A stretch of DNA of 64,000 nucleotides from Pyruvatibacter sp. (GTDB taxonomy: Bacteria > Pseudomonadota > Alphaproteobacteria > CGMCC-115125): contig NZ_JAVJSC010000009.1 in NCBI RefSeq assembly GCF_040219635.1, forward strand, positions 62,001 through 126,000. The letters run 5' to 3'. The notes beneath the pieces are model-generated. The model was not told the origin of the DNA. It made no database searches and worked only from the letters and a program-made list of their open reading frames with translations. The position numbers and the translations under genes are program-made. How positions within the stretch are numbered: position 1 is the first letter of the stretch; every line of letters begins with the position of its first letter. Below are positions 23,618-32,870 of the stretch, in pieces.

Positions 23618-25171
23618 ATGTCCAAGAAGCCATCATCCGCTCCAACAAGCCTCACCCGCCGACGCGCCCTCGTGGCCGGAACAGCCGCCGCCGCCCTGTT
23701 GCCGATCACCAGCCAGTTTCCCAAAGGACGTTTCATGTCACACGCTCATGCCGCAGCACCCGCCGATACCGCTCCCCGCTGGATGACGCTTCTGGGCGTC
23801 TCTGAACAAGGGGGCCGCAGCTATGCGCCGACCATTGAAGGCACCCTCCCCGCCCAGCTATCGGGCACGCTCTACCGCAACGGCCCCGGCCTGTTTGAGC
23901 GCAACGGCTATCGCAAACAGCACATGCTGGACGGCGACGGGCTGGCGCAGCGGCTGACCATCCGCGATGGCAAGGCCCACTATTCAAATGCCTTCATCGA
24001 CACGCCCAAGCTGCGCGCCGAAGAAGAAGCCGGCAAATATCTGCACGCCACCTGGACCACCCGGCGGCCCGGCGGCTTTGTGTCAAACATCATGGGTGGC
24101 GACATCGTCAGCCAGGCGGGCGTTACTGTGTATCCGGTCAACGGCAAAGTCGTGGCCCGCGATGAAGGCGGCGACACATTTGTGCTCGACCCTGACACTC
24201 TGGCCACCACCGGCACCATTCCCACTGCGCGCATTTCCGGCGGCTACAAGGCGCACGCCAAACACGACCCGCAAACCAACGAGTGGATTTTGGCAGGACA
24301 AGGCTTTGGCCCCACCATGACGCTGCATGTGTCGGTGTATTCACCGCAGATGACGCTGGCCAATGAGTTCAGCTTTGACGCGCCGCGTCAGGTCTATATC
24401 CACGACTTTTTCGCATCCAAAAACCACATCATCTTCGTGCTGCACCCGTGCTTCTTTTCGCCTTTCGGGTTTCTGGCCGGCATGAACTCGATCACCGACA
24501 GCCTGACGTTTAACCAGGCAGAAGGCACCATTCTGGCCGTGGTACCCAAGGCAGGCGGCGAGGCGCGCTACTTTGATGTGCCCGGCTCGTTCATGTGGCA
24601 CGCGCTCAATGCGCATGAGGCGGGCGACGAAATTGTGGCGGACTTTGTCGGCTATGATGACCCGGATCATTTCATCGGCGACGACCCGCAGCTCAAGGCG
24701 CTGATGGTGGGCAGGCTGGGCAAGGCCGTGCAGCCCGGCACCATCCGGCGTTACGTCATATCGCTGGCAACCGGCAAGGCCCGCGAGGAGATTTTGGACG
24801 CGGGCACCCACGAGTTCCCCATGACGGACCCGCGCGCACAGCTTGGCGACCACAAGGTTGGCTACTTCTCAACCGGCGGTCTGGGAGCGGTCAATTCCGG
24901 CATCAAGCGCATGGAGATGAAAAAAGGACGTACACAGACGTTTGATTTTGGCGCCAACACAACCCATGTGGGCGAACCCGTGTTTGCCGCGCGCGATGAA
25001 AGCGCCGACACGGTTGACGACGGCTGGCTCATCGCCCAGTGCCTGGACGCCAAAACCGAACGCACATTCTTTGCGGTGTTTGATGCAAGCGCCGTGGACG
25101 CAGGCCCGCTCGCCAAAATCTGGCTCACCCACCACGTCCCGATTTCGTTCCACGGCGGCTGGGCCGCCTAA
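23618..25171 (+). CDS. Carotenoid oxygenase family protein with Tat signal
   Basis: A 517-residue non-heme iron dioxygenase of the carotenoid/lignostilbene cleavage family. The N terminus SLTRRRALVAGTAAAALLP is a twin-arginine signal, so the enzyme is probably exported folded. The beta-propeller iron site is supported by His in AHAKHDP, YIHDFF, MWHALNAHE and the C-terminal PISFHGGWAA. GTLYRNGPG and HMLDGDGLAQRL near the N terminus are typical. Whether it cleaves carotenoids, apocarotenoids or stilbenes cannot be told. GGAGAG precedes the ATG. A divergent TetR gene probably regulates it. Confidence 0.93.
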   Translation: MSKKPSSAPTSLTRRRALVAGTAAAALLPITSQFPKGRFMSHAHAAAPADTAPRWMTLLGVSEQGGRSYAPTIEGTLPAQLSGTLYRNGPGLFERNGYRKQHMLDGDGLAQRLTIRDGKAHYSNAFIDTPKLRAEEEAGKYLHATWTTRRPGGFVSNIMGGDIVSQAGVTVYPVNGKVVARDEGGDTFVLDPDTLATTGTIPTARISGGYKAHAKHDPQTNEWILAGQGFGPTMTLHVSVYSPQMTLANEFSFDAPRQVYIHDFFASKNHIIFVLHPCFFSPFGFLAGMNSITDSLTFNQAEGTILAVVPKAGGEARYFDVPGSFMWHALNAHEAGDEIVADFVGYDDPDHFIGDDPQLKALMVGRLGKAVQPGTIRRYVISLATGKAREEILDAGTHEFPMTDPRAQLGDHKVGYFSTGGLGAVNSGIKRMEMKKGRTQTFDFGANTTHVGEPVFAARDESADTVDDGWLIAQCLDAKTERTFFAVFDASAVDAGPLAKIWLTHHVPISFHGGWAA

Positions 25172-25203
25172 CTACAAAACGGCTGGGCCGCCTGACTTGA
25201 AAA
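25156..25203. repeat. 24-bp tandem duplication across the carotenoid oxygenase stop
   Basis: Bases 25156-25179 are repeated at 25180-25203 with 21 of 24 identical; both begin CGGCTGGGCCGCCT and end ACAAAA or TGAAAA. The TAA stop lies in copy one, and copy two has TGA at the same place. A partial third copy (CGGCAGCGCC) follows. Confidence 0.88.
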
Positions 25204-25222
25204 CGGCAGCGCCCTCACAATA

Positions 25223-25353
25223 CCCGTCGCCCCGGACTTGATCCGGGGCCTACTCGCAGCACGGCAATTCGCAGGGGCGCGTTCAGTCAGTGACCTTGGG
25301 CTCTGTCGCGTTGGCGGATGAGAGTGGACCCCGGATCAAGTCCGGGGCAACGG
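25223..25353. repeat. Paired palindromic repeats (CCCCGGA family)
   Basis: CCCCGGA-CTTGA-TCCGGGG at 25230-25248 and its reverse orientation CCCCGGA-TCAAG-TCCGGGG at 25329-25347 are set head to head about 80 bases apart. Flanks such as GGCCTACTCGC recur at 33.07 kb, so this is a dispersed element rather than a local structure. It separates the carotenoid oxygenase and GFA genes, which converge. Confidence 0.9.
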
Positions 25354-25361
25354 GTTTGCTG

Positions 25362-25772
25362 TTACGCAGGCGGCTGACCCTCAAAGCGCTCCAGCGTGTC
25401 GTCCAGTATCGCCCAGGGCGGCGCTTGCGACGCCCATATATTGGCGGTCGGCCTGACAATGCTTTGGTCGTCCAGCGTCCCCGCCCTGACACCCACGAGA
25501 TGCGGCCGCACTTCGGCCTCGCTGAACATATGTGTGCCGCACAGCGGGCAAAACCCGCGATGTATGACATTTCCGCTGTCAGCGGTGCTCACATCATCAC
25601 GCAGATGCCCGTTGATTTTGAAAGTGTCGCTGGGGAACACCACATTGACCGTGCCCATGCCCGCCGCATATCGCTGACAGGTGCGGCACCAGCAAATGCG
25701 GGCGAAAACAGGTGCAGCGGTGCTGGTATATGTCACTTCGCCACATCGGCATGATCCGGTTATCTGCGTCAT
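25362..25772 (-). CDS. GFA/CENP-V family zinc protein
   Basis: A 136-residue protein of the glutathione-dependent formaldehyde-activating (GFA) family. Zinc ligands are in SCRCGEV, CWCRTCQRY and GFCPLCGTHMF, the usual spacing. FARICWCRTCQ and SGNVIHRGFC fit the single-domain GFA/Mss4-like fold. GGGAG lies 7 bases before the ATG at 25772. Most family members have no proven substrate, and formaldehyde chemistry is not implied. Confidence 0.92.
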   Translation of the reverse strand: MTQITGSCRCGEVTYTSTAAPVFARICWCRTCQRYAAGMGTVNVVFPSDTFKINGHLRDDVSTADSGNVIHRGFCPLCGTHMFSEAEVRPHLVGVRAGTLDDQSIVRPTANIWASQAPPWAILDDTLERFEGQPPA

Positions 25773-25854
25773 AGGCCAGCTCCCCTGAGGATTGTTCTTG
25801 TGGGCCAAGCAAACAATCTCATCTGGCTATTGTCTATCGAATGGATCAAGCACA

Positions 25855-25894
25855 AAAGAAAACGGGCGTTCAGACCCCCCAGCCTGAACGCCCG
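25855..25894 (-). terminator. Rho-independent terminator of the unknown exported-protein gene
   Basis: CGGGCGTTCAG (25863-25873) pairs perfectly with CTGAACGCCCG (25884-25894). On the minus strand the stem is followed by TTTTCTTTTG. It lies about 80 bases after the stop of the minus-strand gene ending at 25973. Confidence 0.88.
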
Positions 25895-25972
25895 TCATGT
25901 GAGGCAAAAGCAGCGCTAAAGACACCAGGACAGGTCAGCGCGCCATCACCTCATTTTCCCCTCTCGGAAAAC

Positions 25973-26839
25973 CTAGTAAACCGTGCCGCCGACACCGCCG
26001 GTCAGCACCAACCCGCCAAGGTCAGCTTCACCGGCATGACCACCGGCAGCGGCCGCATCACCACGGTGAATAAGAACCTCAGCCAGCGGACCACCGGCAA
26101 GCTGCGCGTGGCCATAGTCTGCACGACGCTCTTCAGGGGCGCAGGCCAACCGCCCGCCCTGGCCAAAGCGCAGCGCTTCGCCGGACTGGCACTCGATCAC
26201 AAAACCGTCTGTGTAATCAGCATGACCATCAACCCACTCACCAACCGTCGCGCCCAATGCAAAGCCTGCAGCGCAGCGGAACACTTCGCCGCGATACTCG
26301 GCATCAATTTCAGCGGGCGATACGCGCACGGCGTTTGACAGGTGCCCCTTCACGTCAATGCACTCAGCCTTGACGGGCTTGGGCGGCTGCGGCTGCACAA
26401 CCTTGATGTGACCAAGCTGCACCGGCGGGGCCTGACGGATGACAAAGGATGAGCCACCGCCGCCACCAATGAACACGGTCTGATTGTTGATGACTTCGCG
26501 CTCAATCACCGTGGTTTCGCGGATGGTCTCACGCTCGATGATGGTTTCCTTTTCGCGGAACGTTTCCGTGCCGCCGTCTTTTTTCTCTTTTTCGCCGTGG
26601 AACATCGGCACATGCACGTTGGGCACCGGCACCGACACGTTGAAAACATGCGTCGAGATTTTAGGCACACCCACCGAGATGTGCGGCACGCTCGGCATAT
26701 GGCCGCCGTAGCTGCCCTTGCTGTGATGATTTTTGTCCGGCCCGGCAATGGATGCGCCGGTCAGAAGTGTCGCCATAAGGGACACTGACAGCGCGCCAAC
26801 GGCGGCAAAACGGGTCTGGTTGCGGGTCAACTGTTTCAT
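25973..26839 (-). CDS. Exported protein of unknown family with charged repeat and four-Cys C-terminal domain
   Basis: I do not recognise this 288-residue protein. AGGAG precedes the ATG at 26839. A signal peptide (residues 1-33) is followed by a His/Pro/Val-rich strand-like region (40-82), a charged repeat of RE and ET units (94-116, for example REKETIIERETIRETTVIER), a Gly5-Ser2 linker (125-131) and a Pro-rich stretch. A C-terminal domain carries four Cys (160, 189, 217, 233) that could form two disulfides, with SGEALRFGQGGRLAC at its end. It may be a surface or periplasmic structural protein. It has its own terminator. Confidence 0.8.
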   Translation of the reverse strand: MKQLTRNQTRFAAVGALSVSLMATLLTGASIAGPDKNHHSKGSYGGHMPSVPHISVGVPKISTHVFNVSVPVPNVHVPMFHGEKEKKDGGTETFREKETIIERETIRETTVIEREVINNQTVFIGGGGGSSFVIRQAPPVQLGHIKVVQPQPPKPVKAECIDVKGHLSNAVRVSPAEIDAEYRGEVFRCAAGFALGATVGEWVDGHADYTDGFVIECQSGEALRFGQGGRLACAPEERRADYGHAQLAGGPLAEVLIHRGDAAAAGGHAGEADLGGLVLTGGVGGTVY

Positions 26840-26948
26840 TCTGGCACTCCTGCGGGTCATCACTGGGGGGAGATGACCCCTTTCCTGTCCTAAAGCGGCC
26901 AAATCACCGCTGTCAGATCAGGTTTTGCAGGTTGTGTGCCGGGATGCC

Positions 26949-29900
26949 CTACTCCGCAGGCGCGATACGCCCTGCCATCCGTTCGCGTTCCGCACGGGCT
27001 GCATCGCGCCGGGCCATGACAATGAACAGCGCAGGCGTGAGATAGAGCGCCAGAATGGCCGAGCCCCCCACACCGCCCGCAATGGCCGTTGCCATCGGCT
27101 GCCAGAACCGACCGCCGAACAGGATCAGCGGCAAAAACCCGCCCACGGTGGTGAGCGTGGTGGAAATGATGTGGCGGCTGGCGTTAATCACAACCTCTTC
27201 CGCCGCCTGAGCATCGCCGGCGCGCGCATCATCGTCCGCCCGCAACGCCGAAAGCACGATTATGGCCCCGTTGATGGCAAGCCCCACCAGCCCCATGGTG
27301 CCGACAATGGCCACAAAGCCGAGCGGATGACCAAACAGCCACACCCCCCACAAGGCCAGACCCACCGCCAGAAACGCCACGAGAAACACAATGCCCGCAT
27401 AGCGGAACGAGTTGAACGACAGAATGATCGACGCCGCCATCAGCACCAGCAGTGGCCCGGCGAAAGCAGCAAAACTGCCCAGCGCCTCCGACTGGTTTTC
27501 AGCATCGCCACCATATTCAAACCGGTAGCCGCGCGGCGGCTCGTAGCCTGCCTCGTCGAGATGCATCTGAAACTCGGCAAGCGCCTCGGCAGGCAGTTCA
27601 AACGGCACCAGAAAACCCTGGATGGTGTTGGTGCGCTCGCCGTTGCGCCGGGTGATGCCCGTAAGCTCCGGCACCAGACCAATATCGGCGATCGCCGTCA
27701 GCGGCACGCCGGGCATACCGCCATCCACCAGCGGACCACGCTGGGTCGGCAGAATATATTCAGAGCGAATGTCACTGACCTCGCTGCGCCCGCCATCACC
27801 AAGCCGTACGCGCACCGGCAGTTCTTCGGTTGCTTCCACAACCGAGCCGCCAATCACGCCTTCAAACATGGCATCAAGCTGGCGGGCGATATCCACCGCC
27901 TGCACGCCGGCATTCTTGGCTTCGTCCTCATTGGCGACGACGCTCAGTTTCGGCTGGCCGCCTGAGAGCTTGGCAATGGTGTAAGTGATGCTCGACGTGC
28001 GATGCATGATGGCGCGTATTTTTTCGCCTTCTTCGCGCAACTGATCCACATCCGGCCCCACAACGCGCACTTCAACGGGCGCGTCCGCCGGTGGTCCCTG
28101 CTCAAACGGCGTCGCCAGAATGGTCGCCTGCGGAAACGCATTGCGCAGATCATTCTGGATCTCCGCCATATATTTCAGCGTGTCCTGACCAGATGTCGTG
28201 CGCACAAACGCACCCGCATACGATGCAAGACCTTCAGACGAATTGGTCATCGTGTAAAAAACACGCGGAGCCGGGTCGCCAATCACCCAATAGCTGTCGA
28301 TGACCGCCTTGTGCCGATTGATCCGCTCACGGATTTTTTCAACTTCGACGCGGGTCTCGGTGAGCGATGTCTGAGCAGGCAAGAACACCTGCATCTGAAA
28401 CATGTCGCGGTCGTTGGCCGGGAAAAACTGGTTTTCCAGCGACCCCGCCATCACGAAGCCGATGATGGGCAACACGAGAGATACCGCAACGCCCACGGCA
28501 GGCACGCGCAAAATGAATCGGATGCTGCGCCGATAAAGATCCGCCAGCGGCTGATTGACATAGCCGTCGCGCCACCAGCGTTTTTCGCGGTGTGCATCAG
28601 CGTCCGCATCACTGGATACATAGCCCGCAATCGCCGGAATGACCGTCATCGCGAGGAAGAACGAACTGGTGAGCGCAATCACCACGCCAATGGCAAGCGG
28701 CCCCACAAACTCGCCTGCCCCGCCCGGCGCCAGAAAAATAGGTGCAAAGGCAAAGCACGTGGTGAGCGTGGACGCCAGCAGCGGCACAAACAGATGACCA
28801 ATGGTTTCAGAGATTGCATCCGCGGCGCTGGCACCGTTTCGGCGGTTGGCGTTGAAATCGTCCACCACCACAATGGCGTTGTCGATCAACAGCCCCAGCG
28901 ACACAATGATGCCCACCATGGACGTCTGGTGCAGCGGCATTCCCAAAAGGTTGTAGCCGATGAACACCATCAGCACGGTCAATGGCAGCGCGGCCCCCAC
29001 CAGCAGCGCTGACTTCCAGCCAAGTGTCACCAGCAGCACGCCCATGACAATGGCAGCGCCCAGCAGCATGTTGGCCCCAAGCTCAAGCAGGCGCGCGGAC
29101 GTATAGACGTTCTGGTCAAACACGATGATCTGTTTGACGCCGCGCGGCAGGTCCGCTTCAAAGTCGCTCAGCACACGGTTGGCCCGCGCCGACCACACAT
29201 CAATGCGGCCCCCCGCTTCCATCTCGGCAGAAACCATCACCCCGCGATCGCCGCGCACAAGCGCCATGCTGCGCGGGGGATCACGCACACCCTTGGCGAC
29301 GGTCGCAATGTCGCGCAGGCGCACAATCTGCCCGTCAGGTCGCTGCTTGATCGGCAGGTCGGCAATCTGCGTGATGGTCTGCAGTTCGCCGGTTACTTCA
29401 ATCACCAGATCATTCGCCGCATTGCGCACCTGCCCGGCTGACACTTTGGCGTCGGCCAGCCGAATGGCCTGAGCAATTTCGGCGACTGTGAGATTGAGCG
29501 ACGACACGGCGGTGGCGTCCAGCGTGACCAGCACTTCCTCGTCGGCCTCGCCGTATTTTTCGGTTTCGCGCGTGCCGGGAATGTTGAGCAGCCGGTCTGC
29601 CAGATCATCCGCATACCGACTAAGTATGTCCACCTGCGGCGGCCCCTCCTGATCCCATACAAGCCCGATCACCAGCGTAACGGCAGTGGAGGAGCGGTCC
29701 TGCAGGTCAGGCTTTGAGGCAGCGGCCGGCAACACGGCTTCGGCTTCCGTCAACTTGTTGCGCGCCTTCGACCACACCTGATCAGGCACCATCACATAGT
29801 CGTGCAGCTCAATGGTTATGACCGAGGCACCCGCCCGCGATGTGGACGCCACTTCCTTGATCTCCGGCACCTCGCGCAAACGCTCCTCGATGGGCTCGGA

Positions 29901-30086
29901 TATCAGCGTTTCCATGCGCAGCGCATCCGCGCCCGGCATGAAGGTCACGACGGAGGCAAAGCGGCGTGTCAGTGCCGGGTCTTCCTGGCGGCCAAGGCTT
30001 GAAAATGCCAGCCACCCGGCAATGATGATGAGACCCAAAGTGAGGGCCGTCAGGCGCGGGTTTCTGAAAAACAGGTTCGACCACAT
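26949..30086 (-). CDS. RND efflux transporter permease (HAE family)
   Basis: A 1045-residue inner-membrane proton-driven pump subunit. It has TM1 at the N terminus (LTALTLGLIIIAGWLAF), two large periplasmic loops and twelve predicted helices. The TM4 segment GLLIDNAIVVVDDFNANRR corresponds to the proton-relay region; the AcrB Asp pair is Asp-Asn here, as in several RND subfamilies. GRQEDPALTRRFASVVTFMP is typical of the CzcA/HAE subgroup with a short first loop. The adaptor gene lies 27 bases upstream. No outer-membrane channel gene is adjacent, so a channel encoded elsewhere must be shared. The substrate is unknown. Confidence 0.95.
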   Translation of the reverse strand: MWSNLFFRNPRLTALTLGLIIIAGWLAFSSLGRQEDPALTRRFASVVTFMPGADALRMETLISEPIEERLREVPEIKEVASTSRAGASVITIELHDYVMVPDQVWSKARNKLTEAEAVLPAAASKPDLQDRSSTAVTLVIGLVWDQEGPPQVDILSRYADDLADRLLNIPGTRETEKYGEADEEVLVTLDATAVSSLNLTVAEIAQAIRLADAKVSAGQVRNAANDLVIEVTGELQTITQIADLPIKQRPDGQIVRLRDIATVAKGVRDPPRSMALVRGDRGVMVSAEMEAGGRIDVWSARANRVLSDFEADLPRGVKQIIVFDQNVYTSARLLELGANMLLGAAIVMGVLLVTLGWKSALLVGAALPLTVLMVFIGYNLLGMPLHQTSMVGIIVSLGLLIDNAIVVVDDFNANRRNGASAADAISETIGHLFVPLLASTLTTCFAFAPIFLAPGGAGEFVGPLAIGVVIALTSSFFLAMTVIPAIAGYVSSDADADAHREKRWWRDGYVNQPLADLYRRSIRFILRVPAVGVAVSLVLPIIGFVMAGSLENQFFPANDRDMFQMQVFLPAQTSLTETRVEVEKIRERINRHKAVIDSYWVIGDPAPRVFYTMTNSSEGLASYAGAFVRTTSGQDTLKYMAEIQNDLRNAFPQATILATPFEQGPPADAPVEVRVVGPDVDQLREEGEKIRAIMHRTSSITYTIAKLSGGQPKLSVVANEDEAKNAGVQAVDIARQLDAMFEGVIGGSVVEATEELPVRVRLGDGGRSEVSDIRSEYILPTQRGPLVDGGMPGVPLTAIADIGLVPELTGITRRNGERTNTIQGFLVPFELPAEALAEFQMHLDEAGYEPPRGYRFEYGGDAENQSEALGSFAAFAGPLLVLMAASIILSFNSFRYAGIVFLVAFLAVGLALWGVWLFGHPLGFVAIVGTMGLVGLAINGAIIVLSALRADDDARAGDAQAAEEVVINASRHIISTTLTTVGGFLPLILFGGRFWQPMATAIAGGVGGSAILALYLTPALFIVMARRDAARAERERMAGRIAPAE

Positions 30087-30113
30087 GCAGCTTAGCCTTC
30101 AAAGTCGTGAGAG

Positions 30114-31259
30114 TTACTGAACCTGCGCCACCGCATCCAACACCCGCACCCGTTGTCCGGGCACAAGGCGATGAGTGCCGTTCGATACATAGGCTTCGCC
30201 GTCCCTGAGCGTGCCGCGCACATAGGCACGCGCTGCTTCGGTGTGCAAAAGCTGCACCGTGCGGCGCTCAATCACACCGGCATTTTCAATCACGGCTTCC
30301 TGCGTGCCATCTGCATCATCGGGCGCAACCACATAGACCGCCCACAGCCCGCGCCGCCCTTCGCTGAGCGCCTCGAGCGGCACCCAGAACCCCGGCTCAC
30401 GCACTTCCTGCGTCAGCACGACGCGCGCCAGTTCACCGGCACGCACATCACTCAACGGGGCTTCCACCAGAAAGATTGCTGAAATCGTGCGTGTCTCGGC
30501 ATCCACTTCGGACAGCACCTGCGACAGCACGGCGGGATACAACTGTCCGCGCACATCCACCTGATAAATGGTGCCGGTGTTCAGCGTAGCCGCGGTTTCA
30601 GGCGGAATGCCGATATGCGCCTCAAGGGCTGCACTCTCCAGCAGCCGGAAAATCGGCTGACCGGCGTTGACCACCGTGCCTTCATCCACCATGCGCGCAA
30701 CAATGTCGCCATCATACGGCGCACGGATGGTGGCAAGCTCCAACGCCACTTCCAGCGCCTGAATGCTGGCGCGCGCACCGGCAAGCTGGGCGGCGGTCGC
30801 CTGACGGTTGAACCGTGCCTCGTCATAGCGCTGCTCGGATACATTCTTGCGGTCGAGAAGCTGCTTTTGGCGGTTGACCGTAACATTCGCCAGGGCAAGG
30901 CGGGCCGACGCCTCATTTTCCTGCGCGCGGGCCTGCGCCAGCTGTGCTTCAAGGCTCCGCGTATCAAGCGAAGCCAATACGTCGCCGGCCTTTACTTTCG
31001 CGCCTTCATCAACGGCCACAGAAGCCAACAGGCCCGGACGCTCAAACCCCAGATTGCTGGACCGGCTGGCGGTGATGCGGCCCGCATAGCGCGCCTCGGC
31101 CTCAAAGGCGTCCCGCATGTCAACCTCGGCCACCTCAACGGGCAGCAGCCTGTCGCGGTCCGCATTCTGGCTTACGGCGTCAGATGCGCCCGACATGAAA
31201 AAGACAGCGACACCGGCAACCACCAGCAGCACAATCGCAATGATAACCTGCCTGCTCAC
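30114..31259 (-). CDS. RND efflux periplasmic adaptor (HlyD/AcrA family)
   Basis: A 381-residue membrane-fusion protein. A single N-terminal helix (about residues 4-24) anchors it. Lipoyl-like halves flank an alpha-helical hairpin: FERPGLLASVAVDEGAKVKA (about 73-92), the coiled coil at about 97-165, and LATIRAPYDGDIVARMVDEG (about 172-191). Beta-barrel and membrane-proximal domains follow. No lipobox is present. It is first in the operon with the pump and divergent from an HxlR regulator 264 bases away. Confidence 0.95.
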   Translation of the reverse strand: MSRQVIIAIVLLVVAGVAVFFMSGASDAVSQNADRDRLLPVEVAEVDMRDAFEAEARYAGRITASRSSNLGFERPGLLASVAVDEGAKVKAGDVLASLDTRSLEAQLAQARAQENEASARLALANVTVNRQKQLLDRKNVSEQRYDEARFNRQATAAQLAGARASIQALEVALELATIRAPYDGDIVARMVDEGTVVNAGQPIFRLLESAALEAHIGIPPETAATLNTGTIYQVDVRGQLYPAVLSQVLSEVDAETRTISAIFLVEAPLSDVRAGELARVVLTQEVREPGFWVPLEALSEGRRGLWAVYVVAPDDADGTQEAVIENAGVIERRTVQLLHTEAARAYVRGTLRDGEAYVSNGTHRLVPGQRVRVLDAVAQVQ

Positions 31260-31414
31260 ACCCTATTCCCCACCTTCGGAGGCAGCCACCATAGGCCTTG
31301 CCCCGCAACGCTGACCCTGCCAAACCATCCCGCCAGTCAAGGCGGCGACCCGCCCTTTGGCGGCAGCACGAGAGTCAGGTGAGTTGCACCAAGAAACTTA
31401 GGCTGCCATAGTGG

Positions 31415-31429
31415 GTTGCGTCATGCAAC
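31415..31429. promoter_or_regulatory. Short inverted repeat in the adaptor-HxlR intergenic region
   Basis: GTTGC (31415-31419) and GCAAC (31425-31429) form 5-bp arms around GTCAT, within the 264-base divergent region. It is a possible HxlR site, but the arms are short and no promoter elements could be placed around it with confidence. Confidence 0.25.
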
Positions 31430-31523
31430 GCACTATTATCACTTTTCCCCTGTTAACAACGGGCAACACCCCCACCGGCAGCAAAACGTGATAGGCCAGT
31501 GATACCTGACAGGAGAGACATGG

Positions 31524-32000
31524 GTGCGCCGAACCAGCTTTGCCAACTCTGAATGTACGCTCGCCTGCTCGCTTGAGATCATAGGCGAGTGGTGGAGTAT
31601 GCTTATTATCCGCGAAGCCCTGACCGGGTTTACCCGCTTTGAGGACTTTCGCGAGCGGCTTGGCATCGCCCGCAACATTTTGACACGCCGCCTGCGCCAC
31701 CTTGAAAGCCACGGCATTCTGGAGCGGCGCAAATATCAGGAGCGCCCCGCCCGCTACGAATACGTGCTGACCCAAAAGGGCAAGGAACTGGGCACCGCTG
31801 TCATGGCGCTGGCCCAATGGGGCAACAAATGGAAAATTGCCGGCGACACACCGGCACCCGTGCGTTTTCACAGCGCAGACACCGGCGCGCCCCTTGAGGT
31901 GCAGATGATAGACACCGGCACCAACCGGCCCGTTCACTATAAATCGGTGGTGGTAACGCCGCCCGACGGCATCGCCCGTCACCCTGGCAAAAACGACTGA
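31524..32000 (+). CDS. HxlR family winged-helix regulator
   Basis: A 158-residue transcription regulator. The HxlR core is clear: CSLEIIGEWWSMLIIREAL, then FTRFEDFRERLGIARNILTRRL, which is the recognition region, then LERRKYQERPARYEYVLTQKG, the wing (residues about 15-90). The N-terminal Cys before CSLEIIG is common in redox- or aldehyde-sensing HxlR proteins. The GTG start is supported by AGGAGAG six bases upstream; an ATG four bases earlier is out of frame. Divergence from the RND adaptor suggests it controls the pump. Confidence 0.92.
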   Translation: MRRTSFANSECTLACSLEIIGEWWSMLIIREALTGFTRFEDFRERLGIARNILTRRLRHLESHGILERRKYQERPARYEYVLTQKGKELGTAVMALAQWGNKWKIAGDTPAPVRFHSADTGAPLEVQMIDTGTNRPVHYKSVVVTPPDGIARHPGKND

Positions 32001-32015
32001 ACTCTCGTCTTGACT

Positions 32016-32045
32016 GGTTTTGGCCGGTTTTGCCCGGTTTTTTCC
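32016..32045. repeat. 10-bp tandem repeat after the HxlR gene
   Basis: GGTTTTGGCC, GGTTTTGCCC and GGTTTTTTCC follow each other from 32016 to 32045, starting 15 bases after the stop codon. It is a short degenerate tandem array of no known function. Confidence 0.75.
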
Positions 32046-32249
32046 GCTTATCCCCTGAAAAGAACAATCCATCCCCAGCGCTTCAGGCAGGCTGGCACAG
32101 CGCGTGCTCCCTTGAGGGTACACGGCCAGTTTCCGGGTCTTTTTGTGCCGCAGCGGCACGATTGGTGTCCCGGATATGCCCAACGGATCAACCAGGGACG
32201 CTTCTTCGGGACACGACCAGAAGCCGACCACCAGTATGAGCGCGTACCC

Positions 32250-32870
32250 ATGACCAAAACGCGAGCCGCCCGCGATCTTCTTGCTTACTGGTTCCGGCTG
32301 GCTGCCGGGCGCCAGGCCCCGCGCCGCGATGAAATTGAACCGCGCGACATCAAACGGCACCTGCCGGACATGTTCATTGTGGAACTCGAAAAGCCGGGCA
32401 GCTTTACGTTCAGGCTGGCCGGCACGGCAATCTGCGCCAATTACGGCTTTGAACTGCGCGGCGAGGATTTTGCCAGCCTGTGGCAGGGCGAAGGCCGCGC
32501 CACCATGACCGGCCTGCTGGAACGGGTGATCGGCAACGCTGAGCCGGTGCTGGTGGAGTTTGCCGCTGAAAGTATGCGCGAACGCACCGTGCGCTTTGAA
32601 CTCATTCTGCTGCCGCTGGCCGCAGCCGACGGTCGCCTGTCACGCGTGCTGGGCTGCTTTGCCCCCCTCGAAGACCCGTTCTGGCTCGGCTCGGACCCGC
32701 TGGTGCGCCAGTGGACCGAAACCATAGAGGTGCTGGACGCCGAACAAGGCGAGACGCTGCCCAATACCACCCGCGTGGAACTGGACGTTGAAGACGACCA
32801 CAACGCGCCGCCAGCCATCGCGTTTCGCGAAGTGCGGCCCTATCTGCGCCTGGTGAAGACAGACACGTAG
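32250..32870 (+). CDS. PAS_5 family (DUF1457) protein
   Basis: A 206-residue single-domain cytoplasmic protein of the alphaproteobacterial PAS_5 family. LLAYWFRLAAGRQAPRRDEI, IKRHLPDMFIVEL and FTFRLAGTAICANYGFELRG (residues about 9-80) are the usual order, and the closing strand ends in PLEDPFW. It has no output domain, so it may act through protein contacts. The ATG at 32250 is chosen because the family sequence begins there; the frame opens 80 codons earlier without similarity. The partner and ligand are unknown. Confidence 0.88.
   Translation: MTKTRAARDLLAYWFRLAAGRQAPRRDEIEPRDIKRHLPDMFIVELEKPGSFTFRLAGTAICANYGFELRGEDFASLWQGEGRATMTGLLERVIGNAEPVLVEFAAESMRERTVRFELILLPLAAADGRLSRVLGCFAPLEDPFWLGSDPLVRQWTETIEVLDAEQGETLPNTTRVELDVEDDHNAPPAIAFREVRPYLRLVKTDT

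Noticed and set aside
25362..25772. Naming the GFA protein a formaldehyde-detoxifying enzyme
   Set aside because: Only the zinc fold is visible, and most GFA homologues have no shown formaldehyde activity.
31415..31429. Short GTTGC/GCAAC repeat as a confident HxlR operator
   Set aside because: Five-base arms occur often by chance, and no promoter could be placed around it; kept only as a low-confidence feature.
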